A stretch of DNA of 7,168 nt from Methanocorpusculaceae archaeon UBA456. GTDB lineage: Archaea; Halobacteriota; Methanomicrobia; Methanomicrobiales; Methanocorpusculaceae. This document shows positions 1 to 5,310 of the stretch, in pieces; position 1 is the stretch's first letter, and each line of letters starts with the position of its first letter. The stretch spans positions 1,129 through 8,296 of the forward strand of contig DAJQ01000008.1 of assembly GCA_002496395.1 (NCBI GenBank), written 5' to 3'. Both the position numbers and the translations under genes were made by a program. Under the pieces are notes generated by a model. That model did not search any database. It was not told the DNA's origin and saw nothing but the letters and a program-made list of their open reading frames with translations.

Positions 1-250
1 CAGGTCTTCTCGGAGCATCAGCACCCTTCTTCACGATCTTCTTGATAGCAGGGGTGTTGGTGGCTGTTTCGAGGAGAAGCTCGTAGATAAGCGCTTCATA
101 CCAGTATCCCTCGACCGTCCGCATCTCCATGATCTCTTCTGAGAAGAGCTTGATATGGTCACCTTTCTTCATGTGGCGGAGGGCTCGGATAGCCAGGGCT
201 CGGTTCGGCTCAAATGATGAGCAGTTCTCTCGTAACCAGTCTAATACCAC
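1..250 (-). CDS. Unrecognised protein, N-terminal part (cut by left window edge)
   Basis: An open frame of 83 codons runs from a GTG at 250 to the window edge, with no stop. I do not recognise the family. The product is charged and apparently all helical. Segments such as NRALAIRALRHMKK, followed by LFSEEIMEM and YWYEALIYELLLE, would fit paired amphipathic helices of a HEAT-like fold, but that is only an impression. No signal peptide or membrane segment is visible. I chose GTG because GGGAGGAG lies 4 nt upstream of it, and no ATG precedes it in frame before a TGA at about 288-290. An internal ATG at about codon 26 would remove apparently good coding sequence. A second short frame starting with ATG at 306 overlaps this start, so the true N-terminus may be elsewhere or may involve a frameshift. 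The gene lies downstream of the tRNA methyltransferase on the same strand and may be cotranscribed with it. Confidence 0.6.
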   Translation of the reverse strand, partial: MVLDWLRENCSSFEPNRALAIRALRHMKKGDHIKLFSEEIMEMRTVEGYWYEALIYELLLETATNTPAIKKIVKKGADAPRRP

Positions 251-306
251 CGGACTCCTCCCGGCAGCAGGGAAGTAATCTTTTCTTCACGTGCAATTGA
301 TGCCAT
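241..306 (-). other. 21-codon ORF overlapping the GTG start of the left-edge gene: leader peptide or displaced N-terminus
   Basis: This ATG-initiated frame encodes MASIAREEKITSLLPGGVRWY and stops at a TAG (243-241) inside the first codons of the partial gene at 1-250. It has a modest ribosome binding site, AGGA, about 9 nt upstream of the ATG. Its reading frame differs from that of the downstream gene, and the two overlap by 10 nt. It could be a translationally coupled leader peptide, a chance ORF, or the genuine start of the downstream protein separated by an indel. The 129 nt between it and the methyltransferase stop at 436 show no promoter, T-run or RNA gene that I can support. Confidence 0.25.
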
Positions 307-435
307 AACTTTTTTCCTGATCTGAAATCTCATCCCGGAAGCTGCAATCTGCTTTCGCCTTCTGGTATGCAATTTCAATGCCCGGATCAGTGGATGATGC
401 TGGCAGGCTGATACCGGTATTCCTGTTATTGCTTT

Positions 436-1392
436 CTATTGTGCGAGGACTAAGATCTGACGTGTCAGGCTTTTGTGTACCCGCTGAGAGAATGAATGGA
501 TGATCTCAAAATATTCTCCTGCCAATCCGGAGATATCCTGGTGGGTTACGATCACCGCACGACTCTCTCTCTTAAGTATGCGCTGGATCTCTGATAATGA
601 TTGGGTATAGAGCCCTTCAAGGTTCACTGCTTTTATCGCTGTGGATTGCCCGTATGGGAGATCTGTTGCGACAGCGTCAACCGATTTGTCTGCTATCGGA
701 AGATTGCAGGTATCTGCTAAAAAGCAGACTGAATGAGGCAGATTTATCCGTGCGCCCTCAATCATTGCCGGATCGATATCTGATCCCGCTATTGTAGCGC
801 CGATACATGCTGCTTCAAGCAGGATTCCTCCCGTTCCACAGAATGGATCATAGAAGATTCCGCCCGGCTGAACATTGGTCAGATTGACCATGGCACGTGC
901 CATAAGCGGCATCATAACACCGGGATGGAAGAAGGGGCGCCGCATCGGGTTCCTGTATGCATATGATCCCCGGTCAATATGGTGAAGCACCCGCCCAAGA
1001 TAGCAGGTTCCATCTGAGAAGATAGCACGGTATTCGATACGTGGATTCTTCAGTGAGACGGCACCATCAATGGAATTGCCCATCATCTTCTCCAGCTCCA
1101 TCTTTGGTGCAGGAAGATCAGCAGGATGAATCCTTTTGATCCGGCAGGAGAACGGCTCTTCCGGGGCCAGAGCGAGATCCCTGAGAAGTGAGGCAAATGC
1201 CTCTTTGTCTGCAGAACATTCGCCAAGATACTCCATCACGACATGAGTCTGGGAGAGCCGGAGAGTATCTTCCGGAACCGGGCAGCTCGCAATGGCTACC
1301 TGCGGAGCGGTTGCAAGCACCGTCCCGACACAACTGATCTCAGCCGCAGGCAGGTCCGGGTGTTCTCCGGAGAGTTCGAAAAGCAGATTCAT
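436..1392 (-). CDS. trmG10: tRNA (guanine(10)-N(2))-dimethyltransferase
   Basis: This predicted cytoplasmic enzyme uses S-adenosylmethionine to methylate N2 of guanine 10 in tRNA, normally giving N2,N2-dimethylguanosine. The order of domains matches archaeal Trm-G10 (yeast Trm11 relatives). An N-terminal ferredoxin-like/THUMP RNA-binding region covers roughly residues 1-150. A Rossmann methyltransferase domain follows. From the ATG start, its SAM-binding motif I is YDPFCGTGG at about 181-189, an acidic SDIDP loop lies at about 204-208, and the catalytic motif DLPYG is at about 244-248. That last motif is the (D/N)PPY motif of exocyclic-amine methyltransferases with Leu in place of the first Pro. 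From the ATG at 1392 the protein has 318 residues and begins MNLLFELSGEHP, the usual family beginning. A TTG at 1410 would add six residues, and neither start has a clear Shine-Dalgarno. It lies downstream of dnaJ, probably with its own weak promoter. Confidence 0.88.
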   Translation of the reverse strand: MNLLFELSGEHPDLPAAEISCVGTVLATAPQVAIASCPVPEDTLRLSQTHVVMEYLGECSADKEAFASLLRDLALAPEEPFSCRIKRIHPADLPAPKMELEKMMGNSIDGAVSLKNPRIEYRAIFSDGTCYLGRVLHHIDRGSYAYRNPMRRPFFHPGVMMPLMARAMVNLTNVQPGGIFYDPFCGTGGILLEAACIGATIAGSDIDPAMIEGARINLPHSVCFLADTCNLPIADKSVDAVATDLPYGQSTAIKAVNLEGLYTQSLSEIQRILKRESRAVIVTHQDISGLAGEYFEIIHSFSQRVHKSLTRQILVLAQ

Positions 1393-1442
1393 CCGTATAT
1401 ATGTTGGCAATATGAGCTGAAATACCTGTGCAGGCTGAATTC

Positions 1443-1458
1443 AAAAAGGATGCAAAAA
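1443..1458 (-). terminator. Oligo-T transcription terminator after dnaJ
   Basis: Read on the minus strand, two runs of five T (1458-1454 and 1447-1443) follow the dnaJ stop codon within about 20-35 nt, with no stem-loop. Euryarchaeal RNA polymerase commonly terminates at such T-runs. They are short, so read-through into trmG10 remains possible. Confidence 0.4.
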
Positions 1459-1462
1459 TAAG

Positions 1463-1471
1463 ATTTTTAAA
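1463..1471 (-). promoter_or_regulatory. Weak TATA-like element for trmG10
   Basis: The minus strand reads TTTAAAAAT just after the dnaJ stop, which resembles an archaeal box A. Transcription starting about 25 nt downstream would begin near 1440, giving a leader of about 50 nt before the ATG at 1392. The match is imperfect and the position overlaps the putative dnaJ terminator zone, so this is a tentative call. Confidence 0.3.
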
Positions 1472-1474
1472 GGG

Positions 1475-2608
1475 TTATCTGCCCATTACCTTCTCAAAGA
1501 AGCCTTTCTTCCCTGATGTTCCCTCTCCGCTCTGTTCCGTCTTCATCTCAAGATCCCGGATCTTCTGATAGAGCTCTTTTACTTCGGCCTCAGGGTTCTT
1601 TGGCGTCATGATGAGCACCCGCACATGCAGATCGCCCGGTCTGCCACGCCTCCGTACCCCTTCGCCGGGGATCCTGAGAGCGGTTCCATACTGGATGCCT
1701 GATGGAATTTTGAGACTGACTTTGCGGTCATCTATTGTCTCTATCTCTACCTCTGATCCAAGGACTGCCTGTGCTGGCGTGATCTGGACTGCGGTCTCAA
1801 GATTGTCGCCTTTCCGGTCAAACCGCTTGTCGGGCTCCACCAGCACTTCAATATAGAGATCGCCTGTCGGGGCGCCATAATCGCCGGCCTCGCCATATCC
1901 TTCCATCCGGAGCCGCATGCCCGGCTCAACACCTGCGGGTATATGGACAGTGATCGTCCTCTGGACCTGGGTGTGCCCGCTCCCATTACATGATTTACAG
2001 GTCTGCTCGGGTACTTTTCCCTTTCCATTACATTCGGTACAGGTTGTCATCCTGACAAACTGGCCGAAGAGGGACTGGCTGACAGACCGCATCTGTCCGC
2101 TTCCGCCGCACCGGGAACAGGTGGTCTGGCGCTTGTTGGCACTCCCGGTTCCGTCACAATCTGGGCAGGGTTCTGCATGCATTACCCTGACATCCCGGTC
2201 TGTTCCAAAGACAGCATCACGGAGCGAAACTGATACCCTCATCAGGAGATCGGCACCCCGCTGTGGTCCGCCCCTCGCTCCTCTTCCTCCAAAGAAAGAG
2301 TCGAATATGTCTCCAAAACCTGAGAAGTCTGAAGAGAAGCCGTAGTTGGCATTGCTCGCTCCACTATAGCTCCCCTTCGAGGCATTGGTATATGCCTCAT
2401 GACCAAGCTGGTCGTACTGGCGTCGTTTTTCGGCATCGGAGAGGATGCTGTAGGCCTCGTTGATCTTTTTGAAACGCTCCTCAGCCCCCTCCTCTTTGCA
2501 GACATCCGGATGATATTTCCGGGCGAGGTTGCGGTAGGCTCTCTTTATATCCTTCTCCGGTGCGTTCCTTGGAACGCCAAGAGTGTCATAGTAGCTCTCC
2601 GCAACCAT
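1475..2608 (-). CDS. dnaJ: Molecular chaperone DnaJ (Hsp40, type I)
   Basis: This cytoplasmic co-chaperone delivers unfolded substrates to DnaK and stimulates its ATPase. At 377 residues it is a full-length type I protein. The J domain covers about 1-70 with the essential HPD triad at 33-35, and a Gly/Phe-rich linker covers about 78-115. The zinc-finger domain holds four CxxCxGxG repeats at about 148-155, 164-171, 190-197 and 204-211, all eight cysteines present. The C-terminal substrate-binding domains follow, including IPAGVEPG at about 223-230 and IPSGIQYG at about 301-308. The ATG at 2608 lies 5 nt after the dnaK stop, with GTGA formed by the dnaK end as the likely ribosome binding site. 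It is the last gene of the grpE-dnaK-dnaJ operon. The whole set is of bacterial type, and such operons in methanogens are generally thought to have been acquired from bacteria. Confidence 0.97.
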   Translation of the reverse strand: MVAESYYDTLGVPRNAPEKDIKRAYRNLARKYHPDVCKEEGAEERFKKINEAYSILSDAEKRRQYDQLGHEAYTNASKGSYSGASNANYGFSSDFSGFGDIFDSFFGGRGARGGPQRGADLLMRVSVSLRDAVFGTDRDVRVMHAEPCPDCDGTGSANKRQTTCSRCGGSGQMRSVSQSLFGQFVRMTTCTECNGKGKVPEQTCKSCNGSGHTQVQRTITVHIPAGVEPGMRLRMEGYGEAGDYGAPTGDLYIEVLVEPDKRFDRKGDNLETAVQITPAQAVLGSEVEIETIDDRKVSLKIPSGIQYGTALRIPGEGVRRRGRPGDLHVRVLIMTPKNPEAEVKELYQKIRDLEMKTEQSGEGTSGKKGFFEKVMGR

Positions 2609-2613
2609 TCAAC

Positions 2614-2617
2614 TCAC
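2614..2617 (-). promoter_or_regulatory. dnaJ ribosome binding site overlapping the dnaK stop codon
   Basis: The minus strand reads GTGA, then 5 nt, then the dnaJ ATG. GTGA is complementary to part of the usual archaeal 16S rRNA 3' end, and its TGA is the dnaK stop codon. This suggests that ribosomes finishing dnaK restart on dnaJ. The match is only four bases. Confidence 0.4.
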
Positions 2618-4443
2618 TCTTTCTTGACTTCGTAGTCGGCATCGACGACGGTATCGTCATCAGGTTTCTCTGCTTCAGGGCCTGCGCCTGCTTCCTGTGC
2701 TGCCTCACCAGCTTTCTCGTAGAGTTTTGTGGTGACTTTGAAGACAGCTTCCTGAAGGGCATCCATCTTCTCCTTGATGGCAACGGTGTCTTCGCCCTCA
2801 AGTGTTGTCTTGAGTGCGGCTACGGCCTCTTCGATGGAGGTCTTATCCTCATCGTCAAGCTTGTCGCCGCTCTCCTTGATCAGCTTCTCGGCAGAGTATG
2901 CTGCCATATCGGCATTGTTTCTGATCTCGATCTCCTCGCGCTTCTTCTTGTCTTCCTCTTCATGAAGCTGGGCGTCTTTAATCATCTTCTCGATCTCATC
3001 ATCTGCGAGATCTTTCTTCCCGGTGATCGTAATCGACTGCTCATTGCCGGAACCGAGATCCTTTGCAGAGACATGGACGATACCGTTTGCATCGATATCG
3101 AATGTCACCTCGATCTGCGGAACTCCACGGGGTGCCGGCGGGATTCCGGTCAGCTGGAACCTGCCGAGAGAGAAGTTGTCACGTGCAAACTGGCGTTCTC
3201 CCTGGACGACATGGATCTCGACACTCGTCTGTCCGTCTGCTGCGGTTGAGAATATCTGGCTCTTCCGTGTCGGAATTGTCGTGTTCCTCTCAATGAGCGG
3301 GGTGGCGATATTGCCGAGCGTCTCAATGCCAAGTGTGAGCGGCGTCACATCAAGAAGGACGACATCCTTTGCTTCTCCGGAGAGGACTGCACCCTGGATC
3401 GCTGCACCGAGTGCAACACATTCATCGGGGTTGATACCCTTATCCGGCTCTTTGCCGGTGATTTTCTTGACGGTCTCGACAACGAGCGGAACACGGGTTG
3501 AACCGCCGACCAGCAGGACATGGGTGATATCTTTTGCATTGATACCTGCATCCTTGAGGGCATTCTTCACGGGGTCGATCGTCTTGTCAACGAGATCCCC
3601 AATCAGCTGCTCAAACTTCGCACGGGTGAGATCGGTGTCGAGGAATTTCGGTCCCGAATCGGATGTGGTGATGTAGGGGAGGTTGATATTCGTCTTCTGA
3701 AGTGTTGAGAGCTCGATCTTGGCTCTTTCTGCTGCATCCTTCAGCCGCTGAAGTGCTACGGGATCCTTCCTGAGATCGATGCCCTCCTTCTGCTTGAAGT
3801 CATCGACTAAGAAGTCAATGATCCGGTCATCAAAATCATCTCCCCCGAGATGGTTGATACCATTTGTTGAGAGGACTTCAAAGACGCCGTCCCCAAGTGT
3901 CAGGATCGAGACATCGAATGTACCGCCGCCAAGGTCATAGACGAGAACGGTCGATTCACCCTCTTTGTCAAGGCCGTATGCAAGGGAACTTGCCGTTGGT
4001 TCGTTGATGATCCTCATCACTTCAAGGCCTGCAATCTTACCGGCATCCTTTGTTGCCTGACGCTGTGCATCATTAAAGTATGCTGGCACGGTGATGACGG
4101 CCTTTGTAATCTTCTCACCAAGATAGGCCTCGGCATCGACCTTCAGCTTCTGAAGAATCATCGCCGAGATCTCCTGGGGGGTGTACTTCTTATCGCCGAT
4201 TGCGACCGTCTCATTCGTTCCCATCTTCCTCTTGATCGAGGCGATAGTTCTGGTCGGATTCGTTACAGCCTGGCGTTTTGCAACACTCCCGACAAGGCGC
4301 TCGCCATCCTTTGAGAATGCAACAACCGAGGGGGTTGTCCTTGCACCTTCGGAGTTTGGGATCACCTTCGGGGTTCCCCCTTCCATAATCGCCATGCAGG
4401 AGTATGTCGTTCCAAGATCAATTCCAAGAATTTTTTCTGCCAT
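2614..4443 (-). CDS. dnaK: Molecular chaperone DnaK (Hsp70)
   Basis: This ATP-driven cytoplasmic Hsp70 binds and releases exposed hydrophobic peptide segments together with DnaJ and GrpE. From the ATG at 4443 it has 609 residues. The nucleotide-binding domain starts with phosphate loop 1 (GIDLGTTYS, about 7-15). It also contains VPAYFNDAQRQATKDAG at about 120-136, INEPTASSLAYG, phosphate loop 2 (VYDLGGGTFD, about 168-177) and the adenosine motif LLVGGSTRVP near 310-319. The interdomain linker VVLLDVTPLTLGIE is at about 361-374, followed by the beta-sandwich substrate domain and a helical lid. The tail VVDADYEVKKE is of bacterial type, not EEVD. Between IKRKMG and KKYTPQEIS the nucleotide-binding domain lacks the roughly 24-residue insert of Gram-negative DnaK, as in Firmicutes. 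A GTG at 4452 would add three residues and overlap grpE by 4 nt. I prefer ATG because MAEKILGIDLGTT is the normal start and a GTGAT site precedes it. Confidence 0.97.
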   Translation of the reverse strand: MAEKILGIDLGTTYSCMAIMEGGTPKVIPNSEGARTTPSVVAFSKDGERLVGSVAKRQAVTNPTRTIASIKRKMGTNETVAIGDKKYTPQEISAMILQKLKVDAEAYLGEKITKAVITVPAYFNDAQRQATKDAGKIAGLEVMRIINEPTASSLAYGLDKEGESTVLVYDLGGGTFDVSILTLGDGVFEVLSTNGINHLGGDDFDDRIIDFLVDDFKQKEGIDLRKDPVALQRLKDAAERAKIELSTLQKTNINLPYITTSDSGPKFLDTDLTRAKFEQLIGDLVDKTIDPVKNALKDAGINAKDITHVLLVGGSTRVPLVVETVKKITGKEPDKGINPDECVALGAAIQGAVLSGEAKDVVLLDVTPLTLGIETLGNIATPLIERNTTIPTRKSQIFSTAADGQTSVEIHVVQGERQFARDNFSLGRFQLTGIPPAPRGVPQIEVTFDIDANGIVHVSAKDLGSGNEQSITITGKKDLADDEIEKMIKDAQLHEEEDKKKREEIEIRNNADMAAYSAEKLIKESGDKLDDEDKTSIEEAVAALKTTLEGEDTVAIKEKMDALQEAVFKVTTKLYEKAGEAAQEAGAGPEAEKPDDDTVVDADYEVKKE

Positions 4444-4447
4444 TTTT

Positions 4448-4452
4448 ATCAC
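4448..4452 (-). promoter_or_regulatory. dnaK ribosome binding site overlapping the grpE stop codon
   Basis: The minus strand reads GTGAT, then AAAA, then the dnaK ATG. GTGAT is complementary to the usual archaeal 16S rRNA 3' tail, and its internal TGA is the grpE stop codon. The site supports the ATG at 4443 over the GTG at 4452, which would itself be part of the site. Confidence 0.5.
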
Positions 4453-4970
4453 TCTTTATTTAGTTTACCCTGCGATACTGCCACTTTGGCGCATCGCATC
4501 ACTTTATCATGCATGCGATACCCACGGCATACCTCATCGACAATCGTCCCCTCTTCCTCTTCTGAGGGGATGGCTGCGATCGCTTCATGCTCATTTGGGT
4601 TGAAGCGGACATTTGCACATTCGATGGGGGTGATGCCGTTCCTCTCAAGGATAGAGAGGAATAATTTATGAATGTGTGAAAGCCCCTCTTTGAGATCAGT
4701 TTCTTCTGCTTTGAGTGCCCGCTCGATATTATCGAGAACCTCAAGAATCTCCAGAGCAAACTGTTCATTTGCAAACCTGATGATCTGTTCTCTCTCTCGT
4801 GCGGCTCTCTTTTTAAAATTCTCAAAGTCGGCGGCGAGCCGGAGGAATTTATTATTGAGTTCCTCATATGCTTCCTGAGTCACTTTGGAATCTCCTTCCT
4901 CTTTAACCTCGCTCGCTCCACTCTCATTGCTCACAATCTCTTCCTGTCTCTGGGTCTCATCATCCTCCAT
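4449..4970 (-). CDS. grpE: Nucleotide exchange factor GrpE
   Basis: GrpE is a homodimeric cytoplasmic factor that releases ADP from DnaK and so resets the chaperone cycle. The 173 residues are normal for the family. An acidic, low-complexity tail (about 1-30) precedes a long coiled-coil helix containing LRLAADFENFKKR (about 43-55) and LEVLDNIERAL (about 77-87). The C-terminal beta domain carries FNPNEHEAI (about 123-131) and the signature GTIVDEVCRGYRMHDKVMR (about 141-159), which contacts the DnaK nucleotide-binding domain. The ATG at 4970 is preceded by GTGATC 4 nt upstream, and an archaeal TATA box lies about 50 nt upstream. It is the first gene of the grpE-dnaK-dnaJ operon. No hrcA gene lies upstream, unlike in many bacteria. 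Confidence 0.96.
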   Translation of the reverse strand: MEDDETQRQEEIVSNESGASEVKEEGDSKVTQEAYEELNNKFLRLAADFENFKKRAAREREQIIRFANEQFALEILEVLDNIERALKAEETDLKEGLSHIHKLFLSILERNGITPIECANVRFNPNEHEAIAAIPSEEEEGTIVDEVCRGYRMHDKVMRCAKVAVSQGKLNKE

Positions 4971-4974
4971 AGAA

Positions 4975-4980
4975 GATCAC
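4975..4980 (-). promoter_or_regulatory. grpE ribosome binding site (GTGATC)
   Basis: The minus strand has GTGATC, then TTCT, then ATG. These six bases are complementary to GATCAC in the conserved 3' end of archaeal 16S rRNA. It lacks the purine-rich GGAGG core, but its position fits the grpE start. Confidence 0.5.
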
Positions 4981-4985
4981 ATCAA

Positions 4986-4996
4986 AGTGTTACACT
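4986..4996. promoter_or_regulatory. Candidate operator at the grpE transcription start
   Basis: AGTGT-T-ACACT is a perfect inverted repeat with 5-nt arms around one base. Its centre lies about 28 nt downstream of the centre of the grpE TATA box, which is where transcription should begin. Archaeal repressors such as Phr of Pyrococcus act by binding near the TATA box or start site of heat-shock genes, so a repressor site here is plausible. The regulator is unknown, and such a short palindrome can occur by chance. Confidence 0.35.
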
Positions 4997-5015
4997 ATCT
5001 ATTGCAATGCAGTTC

Positions 5016-5023
5016 TATATAAA
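5016..5023 (-). promoter_or_regulatory. TATA box (box A) of the grpE-dnaK-dnaJ operon
   Basis: On the minus strand the sequence is TTTATATA, the methanogen box A consensus, preceded by purine-rich GGTAAAGGTTAAA that could act as the TFB recognition element. Transcription would start about 25 nt downstream, near 4990-4995, giving a grpE leader of about 20-25 nt. Confidence 0.7.
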
Positions 5024-5280
5024 TTTAACCTTTACCTTATGTAAATGGGTGTGTGGCGCTCTCCTGTACAAGATTCATACGAAGAATCAAAATAGCCGTA
5101 TTTTCAATTTCTGAACAATTTATCGGAATATGGTGTTCATTGGGTGTTGTGGATGAACGAAGGGCAGATCGGGGGGCGCAGGTGGGTGAAAACCCTTTCT
5201 GATGAGAGGTGTACGAGATCATGTATGGCTCCCATCGTCTCTTCTCACATTTGCCGGCGGATGTCAGCTATGGGTGAGTT

Positions 5281-5289
5281 CTAATATTC
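5281..5289 (+). promoter_or_regulatory. Possible weak TATA element for purH
   Basis: CTAATATTC is centred about 26 nt upstream of the purH ATG, and no Shine-Dalgarno sequence lies between them. This spacing fits a leaderless transcript starting at or next to the ATG. The element is a poor match to box A. Another weak candidate, AATTTATC, lies near 5117-5124 and would imply a long leader. Confidence 0.3.
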
Positions 5290-5310
5290 CTGACGATCAA
5301 TAGTTTCCAC

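Larger units (their letters stand above)
4971..5310. other. Divergent intergenic region between grpE and purH
   Basis: These 340 nt separate two divergent genes. The grpE-proximal part is AT-rich and carries the grpE TATA box and the start-site palindrome. The middle holds an inverted repeat GATTC-N7-GAATC (5072-5088), two GGTGTT direct repeats with an 11-nt period (5132-5148), and a small GGGT-GAAA-ACCC hairpin (5184-5195). Frames of 43 codons (plus, 5153-5284) and 61 codons (minus, 5037-5222) exist, but neither looks like a protein. I find no tRNA or convincing small RNA here. Confidence 0.6.

Noticed and set aside
385..415. ATGATG followed by CTGA downstream of trmG10, resembling C and D boxes
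   Set aside because: The C box is imperfect, the interval is too short for a guide, and no second box pair follows.
1917..2345. 142-codon plus-strand frame opposite dnaJ
   Set aside because: It mirrors the DnaJ zinc-finger repeats and Gly/Phe region in an antisense frame, and its regular Pro/Ser pattern is a by-product of those repeats.
2560..3676. Long plus-strand frames (229 and 217 codons) opposite dnaK
   Set aside because: They lie antisense to a clear DnaK with every family motif. Their translations are Ser/Leu/Cys-rich without motifs, and they are explained by the codon bias of the real gene.
4971..5040. CIRCE (HrcA) operator upstream of grpE
   Set aside because: The TTAGCACTC-N9-GAGTGCTAA pattern is absent, and the only inverted repeats are shorter and unrelated.
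5037..5222. 61-codon minus-strand frame upstream of grpE
   Set aside because: It has no ribosome binding site and no protein-like pattern, and it ends just upstream of the grpE TATA box, so it is probably chance.
5153..5284. 43-codon plus-strand ORF ending 26 nt before purH, as a possible leader peptide
   Set aside because: Its ribosome binding site is weak, no regulatory codon run is visible, and the composition (scattered Arg, Cys and Ser) looks non-coding.
5199..5293. Possible C/D box guide RNA, from TGATGA near 5200 and CTGA near 5290
   Set aside because: The C box lacks the preceding purine, no D' or C' boxes lie at the usual spacing, and the boxes are too far apart.
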